DNA of 64,000 nucleotides, from contig NC_021313.1 of the NCBI RefSeq assembly GCF_000403645.1, positions 620,001 through 684,000 of the forward strand. Direction: 5' to 3'. This DNA is from Salinarchaeum sp. Harcht-Bsk1 (GTDB taxonomy: Archaea; Halobacteriota; Halobacteria; Halobacteriales; Salinarchaeaceae). Shown here piece by piece: positions 1-8,005 of this stretch. The stretch's first letter is position 1, and each line of letters begins with the position of its first letter. Both the position numbers and the translations under genes were made by a program. The notes under the pieces are model-generated. The model had not been told where the DNA came from. It searched no databases and saw nothing but the letters and a program-made list of their open reading frames with translations.

Positions 1-1630
1 GGCGACGTTCTTCGGCGTTCGACGCAAGGTCAGACGTGTCGGTGAGCCGCTCGACCGACTCGGCGACGTCGCCGAGTGCAGCGGTCTGTTCCTCCGCAGA
101 TGCAGCGAGTGATTCGGTCTCGCTGGCGACGCGGTCGGCCGCGTCGGCGAGGCCGTCCATCTCCGCCGCGATCGCCTCGGCGCTTCGGGCCTGTTGCTCG
201 GTCGCCTGCTCGATTTCCGCCATGCCGTCGGCGGTCTCGTCGGCCGCACCGTGGACGGTGTCGAGCCGCTCGCCGAGGGATTCGACCTGCTCGGAACTGT
301 CCTCGAGCTGGGCGGCGGCGGCGTCGATCGCGTCCGAGACCTCCCGGGCGATCCCTCGGAGCTCCTCGACCGTCTCCGGAAGCGCCTGGAGTTGCTCGCT
401 GGTTTCCTCGGCGAACGACCGCACCTCCTCGCCGAGGACGTCGAGCGCCTCGCTCGAGGCGTCGCTTCGGCTCGCCTCGACCCGGGCGTTCGCGGCGAGG
501 ATCTTCGTCTGGTTCGTGACCTCCTCGATCGTCTCGACGACGTCGTCGATGCGATCGGCCTGCTGTTCGAGGCGCTCGGTCGCCGCCACGGCGGCCTGCG
601 TCTCTTCCCGGAGGTCGTCCATCGCGGCGACGGTCTCCTCGGCCTCAGCAACGCCCTCGCTGGCGACCTCCTCGGTGCGCTCGCCGAGCGTCCGAACGTT
701 CCCCGCGGTGCCGGCGATCTCCTCGACGGTCGCGCTCAGGTCCTCGGCCTCCTCGGCGGCGGTCCGCACGCCCTGTGACTGGTCGGTCGTCAGTTCGTGG
801 ATCGTCTCCGCGCCCTCCGCCACGGTTCCTGCCGCGTCGTGGAGGTCGCCGATCGGTTCCTGGACGTCGGTCTCGACCTCGCTGGCGAGCCGCTGTCGTC
901 GCTGGATCTCCGCTTCGAGCCGGTTGCTGTAGGAGTCGACGTAGGTGTCACAGGCCACCTGCACGTCGAGGTTGATGATCCGGAGCAGCGCCAGCAGGTC
1001 CGCGACGCCGTCGTGGATCGCGTCTCTGACCGTCGACTCGAAGTCCTCGTCCAGGTCGCCCGGATCGTCCGCGTCGTCGCCGAGCGCCCCCAGAACGCTC
1101 CCGAAGAGCCCGTCCGAGCGCTCTGCCTCGGCCCGCTCGACCGCCCAGTCTTCGATGGCCGCGACCACCTGATTCTGGATCCGATCGTCGAGTCGCTCGA
1201 ACAGCAGGTCGTAGTAGACGCCGTACTGTCCGATGTAGTGTTTGAGCGGCATGTCCAGCAGCTCGTGGAGCTTCCCGATCCGCGCCCGATTCCGGAAGTA
1301 GGCCTCGTCGTACTCGCCGGTCGCGAGCGTCACCATGTAGGCCTGCTGGGTCTGCTTGAGTTGCTCGACGGATTTCTCGGAGCGGCCGATCACGTCGGTC
1401 GTCTGCTCGTACTGCGTGAGATTCTCGTAGAACCGCTCCGCGATCTCCTCGCGATGCTCGCGGAGCAAGGGTTCCATCGACGCGAGGCGGCGCTCGTCCT
1501 CGGCATCGAAGCCGATGAACTCCTTTCGCCACGCGATCTCGTCGCGATCCAGCCCGATGTCGTCGGTCAACTGGTCGGCGTCGACGTTCGCGTTCAATCC
1601 CCCGCGGCCGAAGACCTCCTCCGGGTTCAT
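1..1630 (-). CDS. hemAT: HemAT-type globin-coupled methyl-accepting transducer (3' end outside window)
   Basis: Soluble aerotaxis transducer: a heme globin sensor domain joined to a methyl-accepting signalling domain that would talk to CheA/CheW. The frame is open from the ATG at 1630 to the left edge, so 543 codons are visible and the C-terminus is missing. Residues about 30-180 form the globin. The likely proximal heme ligand is His122 in the motif GKLHELL, followed by HYIGQY, as in HemAT; Tyr68 in RFYENL sits where the distal Tyr of Bacillus HemAT lies. From about residue 230 the protein is a long heptad-rich coiled coil with the conserved signalling tip (EEVTNQTKILAANARVEAS). No membrane segment is present, as expected for HemAT. 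GGAGGT abuts the ATG with no spacing. Assignment is by motif recognition; the oxygen-sensing role is known for the family. Confidence 0.9.
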   Translation of the reverse strand, partial: MNPEEVFGRGGLNANVDADQLTDDIGLDRDEIAWRKEFIGFDAEDERRLASMEPLLREHREEIAERFYENLTQYEQTTDVIGRSEKSVEQLKQTQQAYMVTLATGEYDEAYFRNRARIGKLHELLDMPLKHYIGQYGVYYDLLFERLDDRIQNQVVAAIEDWAVERAEAERSDGLFGSVLGALGDDADDPGDLDEDFESTVRDAIHDGVADLLALLRIINLDVQVACDTYVDSYSNRLEAEIQRRQRLASEVETDVQEPIGDLHDAAGTVAEGAETIHELTTDQSQGVRTAAEEAEDLSATVEEIAGTAGNVRTLGERTEEVASEGVAEAEETVAAMDDLREETQAAVAATERLEQQADRIDDVVETIEEVTNQTKILAANARVEASRSDASSEALDVLGEEVRSFAEETSEQLQALPETVEELRGIAREVSDAIDAAAAQLEDSSEQVESLGERLDTVHGAADETADGMAEIEQATEQQARSAEAIAAEMDGLADAADRVASETESLAASAEEQTAALGDVAESVERLTDTSDLASNAEERR

Positions 1631-1700
1631 ACCTCCCGGTCGGACGTCCTGTTTCAAAACCAGTCAGCCGGGTTCCTCCAGCGCGAGAACGGGGCAGTCG

Positions 1701-1708
1701 TTTAAAAC
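1701..1708 (-). promoter_or_regulatory. Candidate TATA element for hemAT
   Basis: TTTTAAA in the hemAT direction, about 70 nt before the ATG, the only AT-rich stretch in the otherwise GC-rich spacer. It would give a transcript with a leader of roughly 45 nt. Confidence 0.4.
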
Positions 1709-1734
1709 GGGTCCCGAAGATGTGCGGACGTGTG

Positions 1735-1751
1735 CCCGGTGGCCGACCGGG
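1735..1751 (-). terminator. Possible hairpin after the PiT permease gene
   Basis: A perfect 6-bp stem CCCGGT/ACCGGG around a 5-nt loop lies 12 nt past the permease stop codon. No T-run follows directly, so termination is only a guess. Confidence 0.25.
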
Positions 1752-1763
1752 AGCGATCGGCAG

Positions 1764-2945
1764 TTAGACCAGCGAGAGCACCACGATCGCGACGTACCCG
1801 ACGACGAACGCCAGCACGAACGAGCCAGCCCACGCGGCGAGCGTCATCCCGATCTTCCGCGGATCGACCGCGGCGCCGCCGCCGACCGCGGCGCCGCTCC
1901 CGATGATCGCGCTGACGACGATCTCGTTGAACGAGACCGGCACGCCGAGCACGACGGCGAGTTGGGCGATCAGGAATGAGGGGACCAGCGCGGCGATCGA
2001 TCGTCTGGGACCGAGCGAGGAGTAGTCCTGCGCGAGCGACTTGATCATCCGCGGCGCACCGGTCCAGGAGCCCACGAGCATCCCGAGGCCGCCGCCGAAC
2101 AGGACGACGATCGGCGATATCGCGCCGACCTCGTCGAGCAACGGGAGCAAGGGTCCGACCGCGAGGCCGACCTGGCTACCACCCGCGGAAAACGCGACGA
2201 GCGAGCCCAGCGAGAGCAGCACTCGTCGGAGCCCGCCGGCCTCATCGCGGGCGACGTCCCAGCGAACGAGTGCTGCGACGGCCAGCGCGGCCGCTAGCGT
2301 CGCGGCCAGCAACGGGGCGGCCCCGTCGACCCCGACGGTGCGCTGGATCGCACCGACGATCGAGCCGGCGGACGTGCCCGGACCGACGAACGCGAACTGC
2401 AGGTTGACCACGACCGCGGCGACGAGACCGGCGAGGAACGGAATGCTCAGTCGCTCGGGGACGTCCGATCGTGGCAGCACACTCGCGATGGTGAACGCGA
2501 TGCCACCGCCCACGAACGGCGTGAGCAACCAGACCGCTCCGATCTGCCGGTAGGTCGCCCATTCGGGCGTACCGCCGAGTGCGAGGCCGACGCCCACGAC
2601 GGCGCCGGTGACCGTGAACGCCGTCGCGATCGGATAGCCGGTCTTGATCCCGACAGCCATCAGGCCTGCACCGATGCCCAGCGCGACGATCACGCCCGTC
2701 GCGGGCAGCGAAACGCCGCCGACCAGCCCGCTCCCGAGCGTCTCGGAGACGTTCGCGCCCTGCGTGATCGCGCCAACGAAGCCGAAGATGCCGACGACGA
2801 ACGCGGCACGCATCGTGGAGATGGCGTTGGCGCCGACGGCTGGCGCGAACGGCGTGGCGCCGCTGGATCCCGCGCCGATGACCCACGCCATGAACGTGCT
2901 GGCGAGGGCCGCGATCAGGAACAGGGCGACGATCGTGGGATCCAT
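1764..2945 (-). CDS. PiT-family permease, possibly for a sulfur oxyanion
   Basis: A 393-residue protein with about ten hydrophobic helices and the inverted-repeat layout of the PiT family (phosphate permeases, and CysP-type sulfate permeases). The first signature region reads GAGSSGATPFAPAVGANAIS and the second lies around GSWTGAPRMIKSLAQDYSS. The GANDVAN Asp of typical phosphate transporters is not evident in either. The gene sits directly before two YeeE/YedE sulfur-transport genes and a persulfide dioxygenase, all on the same strand. Family membership is clear. A sulfate or thiosulfate substrate is my inference from context and the altered signature; phosphate remains possible. Confidence 0.8.
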   Translation of the reverse strand: MDPTIVALFLIAALASTFMAWVIGAGSSGATPFAPAVGANAISTMRAAFVVGIFGFVGAITQGANVSETLGSGLVGGVSLPATGVIVALGIGAGLMAVGIKTGYPIATAFTVTGAVVGVGLALGGTPEWATYRQIGAVWLLTPFVGGGIAFTIASVLPRSDVPERLSIPFLAGLVAAVVVNLQFAFVGPGTSAGSIVGAIQRTVGVDGAAPLLAATLAAALAVAALVRWDVARDEAGGLRRVLLSLGSLVAFSAGGSQVGLAVGPLLPLLDEVGAISPIVVLFGGGLGMLVGSWTGAPRMIKSLAQDYSSLGPRRSIAALVPSFLIAQLAVVLGVPVSFNEIVVSAIIGSGAAVGGGAAVDPRKIGMTLAAWAGSFVLAFVVGYVAIVVLSLV

Positions 2946-3010
2946 CTATGACTGGTGGAAGTGCGGTGACCTGCTGGAGAAACTGGGAAACAGCGTTGGT
3001 GGGGTAATCG

Positions 3011-3481
3011 TCAGTCGGCGCTGGCCGGTGTGGCCTCGTCGCTGGGCGATCGGCTGCGGAACACGCCCTGGGCGTAGGCGCCGATGAACATCCCGGCGAT
3101 CGCCCAGAGGATCGTGAAGTTACCGATGCCGACGCTGGCGTAGGCGGCGCCCGGGCAGATGCCGGAGAGCCCCCAGCCGACGCCGAAGATGGCGCCGCCG
3201 ACGAGCACGTTCCGGTCGAAGGGCTTGAGCCGGCGCTCGAAGTCGTCGCCGGACAGGACCGCCTGGCCGAGCAGTCGCGGCGCCAGGAAGTACGTGACGC
3301 CGGTGACGGCCGCGCCACCGAACATCACGAACACCAGCCCGAAGTCCTCGAACTGGAGGAAGTCGAGCACGACCTCCGGTCGCGCCATGTGGCTGTAGGC
3401 GAGCCCGAAGCCGAAGATCAGGCCGCCGAGGATCACCAGCGGCGCGAACAGCGGGTGCCGCTGCGAGGCGCTCCCCGCCAT
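3011..3481 (-). CDS. YeeE/YedE-type membrane protein, second half (DUF6691-like)
   Basis: A 156-residue membrane protein with about four helices, the second member of a split YeeE/YedE pair. One-piece bacterial YeeE (TsuA) imports thiosulfate using conserved cysteines in short re-entrant loops. The matching motif here is GLSGICPGAAYAS with Cys109. The ATG at 3481 overlaps the stop codon of the upstream half by one base (TGATG), so the two are probably translationally coupled and form one transporter. A longer reading reaching to 3688 was rejected because it runs through the upstream gene. Confidence 0.85.
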   Translation of the reverse strand: MAGSASQRHPLFAPLVILGGLIFGFGLAYSHMARPEVVLDFLQFEDFGLVFVMFGGAAVTGVTYFLAPRLLGQAVLSGDDFERRLKPFDRNVLVGGAIFGVGWGLSGICPGAAYASVGIGNFTILWAIAGMFIGAYAQGVFRSRSPSDEATPASAD

Positions 3482-4026
3482 CACGGCGTCACCCCCGCTG
3501 CTGCGACTAGCTGTGCGGTCACGATCGCGACCAAGAGGAAGGTCACGACCCCGGCGATCGACGTCTTCGACGCGGAGCCGACCCCGCAGACGCCGTGCCC
3601 GGAGGTACAGCCCTTGCCGACGCGGGTGCCCACGCCGACGAAGATGCCGCCGACCAGGAGCCGCCACGGGTGGACGTCGGTCGTCCACGCGCCGCCCTGG
3701 ATCGTCACGGCGTATACGGCCGCGCCCAGGACGATGCTGCCCGTGAACAGGAGCCGCCAGTCACGCGAGGCGACGTACCGCTGGAAGCGGGACTGCCCCG
3801 AGACGTAGGACAGCGTCGACTCGAGGAACGTGCTCGCGCCGGCGCTGATGCCGGTCCCGAGGTAGATCACCGCGGTCCCGAGGCCGACCAGCAGCCCGCC
3901 GACGGCGTACCGACTGATCCCGTTGGGGAACGGGTCGGACGCGATCGAGGCGGGCGCGATGTCGACCGCACTGGTGGCGGCGACCAGGTCGGCCGCGAGC
4001 GCTACGGTGATGAGGTCGGACAGCAT
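3481..4026 (-). CDS. YeeE/YedE-type membrane protein, first half
   Basis: A 181-residue protein with about five hydrophobic helices. It carries the loop motif GKGCTSGHGVCG with Cys140 and Cys147, the signature of YeeE/YedE (thiosulfate or sulfane-sulfur transport) proteins. It starts 11 nt after the stop codon of the persulfide dioxygenase gene and overlaps the second half by one base. Sulfur import or export across the membrane is the family role; direction and exact substrate cannot be read from the sequence. Confidence 0.87.
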   Translation of the reverse strand: MLSDLITVALAADLVAATSAVDIAPASIASDPFPNGISRYAVGGLLVGLGTAVIYLGTGISAGASTFLESTLSYVSGQSRFQRYVASRDWRLLFTGSIVLGAAVYAVTIQGGAWTTDVHPWRLLVGGIFVGVGTRVGKGCTSGHGVCGVGSASKTSIAGVVTFLLVAIVTAQLVAAAGVTP

Positions 4027-4037
4027 TGGCTACGCGC

Positions 4038-5231
4038 TTAGTCCCCCGCGAGCGACTCCTGGCTCGCCGCGCAGTTGTTCGGGCCGAGTTCGAGGGTGAA
4101 CGCTTCCTCGTCGTCGACCGCGTTCTGGCCGAGGTTCGTCGCGATGATGTCCTCGTAGTTCGCCGGGCGGGGCGGCATGTCCGAGAGGATCAGCTCGACG
4201 AAGTCCGCTTCCTCCATCGAGAGCGCGTCCATGCGCTCCTTCAGGTCGCCGATCGGCGCCGTGTAGGTGTCGTCGTCGGCCGGAACTGCCGCGTCGCTGA
4301 AGTGCGCGCCGCCGACGAGCGTCTCGTCGGGCAGCGTGAGGACGCGCTCCTGGAGCGACTCGTAGAGCATCCGGGCCGCGTCGGGTGCGCCGTCGTCGCC
4401 CTCTTCGAGGTCGGGGCGCGCGACGCTCTCGATGAACAGGCCGTCGCCGGTAGCAAGCAGACTGTCGTCGACGAGGTACGAGGTCATCCCGGTCGTGTGG
4501 CCGGGAGTGTAGACCGTCTCGATCGTGGCGTCGCCGACGGTGAACTCGTCGCCGTCGTCGGCGAGCGTCAGATCGTCGGCGTAGGTGACCCCGCGGTCGA
4601 CCGCTGCGGCGGGAATGACGCCCTCGACGCCCGCTGCGTCGAGGTCGCGAACGCCGGAAATGTGGTCGGCGTGGATGTGGGTGTCGATCGCATACTGGAG
4701 CTCAGCACTGTAGTTCTCGGCGTCGTCGAGGTACCGATCGGTGAACGCCCGCAGGGGGTCGATCACCGCGGCCTCGTCGCCCTCGACGAGGAGATAACCG
4801 AGACAGCCCGAGGAGGGCCGCTGGTACTGGTAGAGCGTGCCGGCGCCGTCGTAGTCGCTGACCTCGACGGACTCGTAGATGCGCGCCCAGCCGTTCATCC
4901 CGTCCTCCAGGTGAACGACGTCGTAGCCTTCCTCGATGAGTCGGCCCGCGACGTACTCGCTGGCGCCGCCCTTCGCACACAGGGCGACGATCTCCTCGTC
5001 CTCGGGGAGCTGCTCGAAGACGTCCTCGTCGATCTCGTCCTCGAGGAACTCGAAGTACGGAACGTTGATCGATTCGACGTTCTCGCCGTCGATGCGCCAC
5101 TCCTCGTAGTCGGAGGTCATCCGAGCGTCGAGGATGGTGAGGTCCTCACCGGCGTCGACGCGTTCCTTGAGCTGTGCTGGTTCGACCGATTCCACCGCCA
5201 CGTCGGGCGTGGGGAAGTCGTCAGCGTTCAT
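4038..5231 (-). CDS. Rhodanese-metallo-beta-lactamase fusion, persulfide dioxygenase type
   Basis: A 397-residue two-domain protein. Residues about 12-120 are a rhodanese domain with active-site Cys85 in the loop CAKGGAS. Residues about 130-395 are a metallo-beta-lactamase domain with THIHADH (His185, His187, Asp189, His190), then His245, Asp263 and His310. The single-iron persulfide dioxygenases (ETHE1, CstB group) use the His/His/Asp set matching His185, His245 and Asp263 to turn low-molecular-weight persulfide into sulfite, and rhodanese then moves sulfur between thiols and sulfite. The rhodanese-first order is unlike ETHE1-rhodanese fusions with the rhodanese at the C-terminus. The ATG at 5231 was chosen over one 16 codons upstream because it lies about 31-38 nt from a TATA-like element. 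First gene of a four-gene sulfur operon. Confidence 0.88.
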   Translation of the reverse strand: MNADDFPTPDVAVESVEPAQLKERVDAGEDLTILDARMTSDYEEWRIDGENVESINVPYFEFLEDEIDEDVFEQLPEDEEIVALCAKGGASEYVAGRLIEEGYDVVHLEDGMNGWARIYESVEVSDYDGAGTLYQYQRPSSGCLGYLLVEGDEAAVIDPLRAFTDRYLDDAENYSAELQYAIDTHIHADHISGVRDLDAAGVEGVIPAAAVDRGVTYADDLTLADDGDEFTVGDATIETVYTPGHTTGMTSYLVDDSLLATGDGLFIESVARPDLEEGDDGAPDAARMLYESLQERVLTLPDETLVGGAHFSDAAVPADDDTYTAPIGDLKERMDALSMEEADFVELILSDMPPRPANYEDIIATNLGQNAVDDEEAFTLELGPNNCAASQESLAGD

Positions 5232-5262
5232 GTGTCGTGTACCCCCAGTTTCCAGAGCCGGG

Positions 5263-5269
5263 CACATAA
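5263..5269 (-). promoter_or_regulatory. Candidate TATA element for the persulfide dioxygenase operon
   Basis: TTATGTG in the operon direction, 32-38 nt before the ATG at 5231, the usual distance for a short-leader or leaderless haloarchaeal promoter. Confidence 0.45.
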
Positions 5270-5293
5270 GGGTTTGCATAGTAGTTCGTCAAT

Positions 5294-5303
5294 CGCACAA
5301 TAC
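5294..5303 (-). promoter_or_regulatory. Inverted-repeat operator candidate, left half-site
   Basis: Reads GTATTGTGCG in the direction of the persulfide dioxygenase gene. An exact copy lies in the opposite orientation at 5448-5457 in front of tusA, so each divergent gene has the word in the same orientation relative to itself. Confidence 0.4.
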
Positions 5304-5447
5304 AGTGTTCGGAACCCACCGTGCAGAGGTGCCGCCAACCGCGAGAGTACCGAGCAACACGCCCATACGTATGAATTATAGAAACAAGCGACATCTCAGT
5401 AATTCACCGACCGCACAAGAACCGATATCCTTTAGTGATCGGCCTTG

Positions 5448-5457
5448 GTATTGTGCG
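5448..5457 (+). promoter_or_regulatory. Inverted-repeat operator candidate, right half-site
   Basis: GTATTGTGCG, 36-45 nt before the tusA ATG, matching the site at 5294-5303 perfectly over 10 bp. The shorter core GTATTGT is also at 15228-15234, 34-40 nt before the second tusA gene, but in the opposite orientation relative to that gene. Confidence 0.4.
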
Positions 5458-5492
5458 TTAACTCCAATACAAACCAACGGAGTGATACACCG

Positions 5493-5738
5493 ATGACAGA
5501 CGCAATCGACGTTACGGAGACGCTCGACGTGAAGGGAGCATCGTGTCCAATGCCGGTCGTCAAGACGAAGTCCGCGATCGACGACCTCGCCGAAGGTGAG
5601 GTCCTCGAGGTACTCGCGACGGACTCCGGCAGCATGAGCGACATCGACGGGTGGGCGAGCGGGACGGACGGCGTCTCGCTCCTCGACCAGATCGAGGACG
5701 GCGACCTCTACAAACACTACGTGGAGAAGACCGCATAG
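5493..5738 (+). CDS. tusA: TusA-family sulfur carrier
   Basis: An 81-residue single-domain protein with the TusA signature KGASCPMPVV. Cys18 of the CPxP motif carries sulfane sulfur as a protein persulfide. In the cell it would take sulfur from a rhodanese or DsrE-like donor and pass it on for oxidation, thiolation or cofactor synthesis. The ATG at 5493 is preceded by GGAGTGAT at a normal ribosome-binding distance. The stop codon is directly followed by the ATG of the DsrE-like gene with no spacer. It diverges from the persulfide dioxygenase operon across a 261-bp shared control region. Confidence 0.92.
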   Translation: MTDAIDVTETLDVKGASCPMPVVKTKSAIDDLAEGEVLEVLATDSGSMSDIDGWASGTDGVSLLDQIEDGDLYKHYVEKTA

Positions 5739-6347
5739 ATGAGCACCGACGCAGCCGAAACGGAGGAGGCGCCCGACGAGGAGGCCGCAGCGACTGCGGA
5801 CGTCCCAGAGACCGAGGCGGAGCTACAGGCCCGCATCGAGGAACTGGAGGATACGGTCGCGACGCTCGAGAGCGAGGTCGACGACGGTCCGAAGAAGATG
5901 ACGATCATCGCGACGAAGGGCACGCTCGACATGGCCTACCCGCCGCTGATCCTCGCGAGCACCGCGGCCGCCTTCGGCTGGGACGTCGTGGTCTTCCACA
6001 CGTTCTGGGGCCTGGACATCCTCCACGAGGAGAAGTCCTCGAACCTCCAGCTGTCCTCCGTCGGCAACCCGAATATGCCCGTTCCGAACGCGCTCGCCGC
6101 GCTCCCGGGCATGGACAAGGTCACGACGAAGATGATGGAGAAGAAGATCGACGACAACAACACCGCGACGATCGAGGAACTCATCGAAGTCTCCCTCGAG
6201 CAGGGCGTCGAGATGCAGGCCTGCCAGATGACCATCGAGCTGATGGACTACGACGAGGACGCGTTCTACGACGACGTCACCGTCGGCGTCGGCGCGGCGA
6301 CCGCACTCGAGCACATGGCCGAGTCGGACGTGCAGCTCCTCGTCTGA
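5739..6347 (+). CDS. DsrE/DsrF-like (DsrE2-type) sulfurtransferase
   Basis: A 202-residue protein. Residues about 22-48 form a short acidic coiled coil. The rest is a DsrE-like alpha/beta domain beginning KKMTIIATKGTLDMAYPPLI and containing the conserved Cys162 in MQACQMT, the position used for persulfide carriage in DsrE2 proteins. It begins immediately after tusA (TAGATG) and must be co-transcribed with it. TusA-DsrE2 pairs move sulfane sulfur in archaeal and bacterial sulfur oxidation; that role is inferred from family and context. Confidence 0.88.
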   Translation: MSTDAAETEEAPDEEAAATADVPETEAELQARIEELEDTVATLESEVDDGPKKMTIIATKGTLDMAYPPLILASTAAAFGWDVVVFHTFWGLDILHEEKSSNLQLSSVGNPNMPVPNALAALPGMDKVTTKMMEKKIDDNNTATIEELIEVSLEQGVEMQACQMTIELMDYDEDAFYDDVTVGVGAATALEHMAESDVQLLV

Positions 6348-6658
6348 ATCGCGCTGTAAATCCGGCCTGACCAGCCCCACCGTTCACTTCTCAGGAACAG
6401 TTGACCGCTGAGCCGTGGCGCGTATTCTGCTCAAAAACAGCGGCGTGCGATCGCTGTAGCCCATTGATGGACAGCCATTCATCACCCTCTATAACTTAGA
6501 AAATAAGAAAGATGTGGTGCCAATAATCGATGATTGATTTAGCATATCGGACGCCATTATTCCATACTATTCTGATTGGGTCATCTGCCAGTTGAATCTG
6601 CAAGGCATGAATGGAGGGACAGGAATAAAGCCCGTGCCGGAGAAACTGCCTATACTCA
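6348..6658. other. Gene-free left flank of the AT-rich accessory island
   Basis: About 310 bp without a credible gene. Base composition changes within it: GC-rich to about 6450, then clearly AT-rich from about 6480 up to the ATPase start. A 10-bp word CTGTAAATCC at 6354-6363 recurs in the same orientation at 8723-8732, just beyond the ATPase-TOPRIM pair. Nothing else is recognised. Confidence 0.5.
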
Positions 6659-8005
6659 ATGGTCCGGCTCACAAATATTGATGTCAAGGGGTTCAAAGGG
6701 ATTCAGTCAACCTCGATAGAGCCGGGTCAACTAAATATTATTACGGGCCGGAATAACGCAGGGAAAACATCGCTTCTTGAAGCTATCGCAGTGCTTTCTG
6801 ATCCTACTACGCTTGAAGACTTCGGAGACCGAGCTACATCAGTCATCAACAAACAAAGAGAGGAGACATCTCTACATGGCAAATATTGGCGGGAACAACT
6901 ATCACTTAAACAATATGATGCAGAAGGAAACCCAAGCGATCCGCTTACCAAGTCAGTCAAGATTCGACAGGCTACCGATAAAGAAGTATATGAAATTGCA
7001 ATACAGAAATTCAATCAAAATATTCCAAAAGAAACGGCCCAAGTAAGCCTATTCCCATTACACCGCGGAGATTTGCATCTACGCCAAGATAAACGTAGTA
7101 ATAACCAATCAGATGAGGCAGCTCTCGCAAAGATTCTGAACGAGACACTTTCAGATTCACTACTATCGATACCTGAGGAAGATATTATTGAGGTTCTATC
7201 GGATGACGTTCTGGCTGTCAAGGTTCAAGACCAACAGCTGTATCTTTTTTCTTCTACTGAAGGTTATCGGGAAATCATTCTCCAGATTGTTGATAGTGCC
7301 ACAGAGACGCTAGTTGACGATAATCGAATTATCAGTGAAGCATCTAAGAGGGAGTCCAAATCGCAAGCCATTCACCGTCTAATCAGGTCTGTACTTTCTC
7401 CAAAACGTCGAAAAAGAGCACAGCTTTTTGGCGGATCTCCAACCACGGTGAGTGGTATTCATTATCTCGATGAAATTCCCACAAAGGCAGGGGAAATCGA
7501 TTTCGAAGACAATCCAATCAGAGTAAATAAGGTCGAAAATTACCTGCAAAAACACGATATTGCAGGCCCATTAGAAGATTTCTCCTTCACAGACCTTGTG
7601 TTTCAAAAGGATGAGGAGCCACCATATGATGTCCCCTTTGAATTCATGGGAGATGGGTTCAAAACTATAGTTGGCATACTTTGGGAGCTGTTTGATGAGT
7701 CCAACGACGGTGATGTTCTCTTAATCGAAGAGCCGGAGCAGCATATGCATCCCGGATACATAGAACAATTAACACGTGTTCTAATACAAATATCGAAAGA
7801 AGAGAAATTGCAATTATTCATCACAACACATAATACAGACTTCCTGGAATCATTTATTTCCAAAGAAGTTGAGAATCAGCACGGAGAGTATCTGCAAAAG
7901 GAGTTCCAACTATTCCAACTAACAGAACCCATCAACCGGTCATTATCCTACGAGGATGCAAAAGAGGATATGAATAACCTCAACTTGGACTTGAGAGGTC
8001 CATAA
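6659..8005 (+). CDS. OLD/AAA-type ABC ATPase of a two-gene, probably defensive, system
   Basis: A 448-residue protein of the AAA15/AAA21 OLD-like ATPase group. Walker A is GRNNAGKTS at residues 30-38. The signature-like stretch FMGDGFKTIVGIL is near 329-341. Walker B is DVLLIEEPEQHMHP at 352-365, and the H-loop is TTHNTDF with His391. The nucleotide-binding fold is interrupted by a large middle region (about 95-300) with no recognised domain. Unlike full OLD nucleases it has no C-terminal TOPRIM domain; a TOPRIM-like protein is encoded by the next gene, overlapping by one base (TAATG). Codon and base use is AT-rich, unlike the genome around it, which suggests transfer. Such ATPases drive anti-phage systems (OLD, Gabija, PARIS); which of these, if any, is open. 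Confidence 0.85.
   Translation: MVRLTNIDVKGFKGIQSTSIEPGQLNIITGRNNAGKTSLLEAIAVLSDPTTLEDFGDRATSVINKQREETSLHGKYWREQLSLKQYDAEGNPSDPLTKSVKIRQATDKEVYEIAIQKFNQNIPKETAQVSLFPLHRGDLHLRQDKRSNNQSDEAALAKILNETLSDSLLSIPEEDIIEVLSDDVLAVKVQDQQLYLFSSTEGYREIILQIVDSATETLVDDNRIISEASKRESKSQAIHRLIRSVLSPKRRKRAQLFGGSPTTVSGIHYLDEIPTKAGEIDFEDNPIRVNKVENYLQKHDIAGPLEDFSFTDLVFQKDEEPPYDVPFEFMGDGFKTIVGILWELFDESNDGDVLLIEEPEQHMHPGYIEQLTRVLIQISKEEKLQLFITTHNTDFLESFISKEVENQHGEYLQKEFQLFQLTEPINRSLSYEDAKEDMNNLNLDLRGP

Noticed and set aside
1631-1763. Possible small gene between the transducer and the permease
   Set aside because: Only 133 bp, containing a TATA-like element and a hairpin; no frame with a plausible start and protein.
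4026-5381. Long open frame of 451 codons on the plus strand opposite the persulfide dioxygenase gene
   Set aside because: It is the mirror of a real gene in GC-rich DNA: the minus strand has the recognisable domains and catalytic residues, and the plus frame shows no family and an unnatural Val/Arg/Asp mix.
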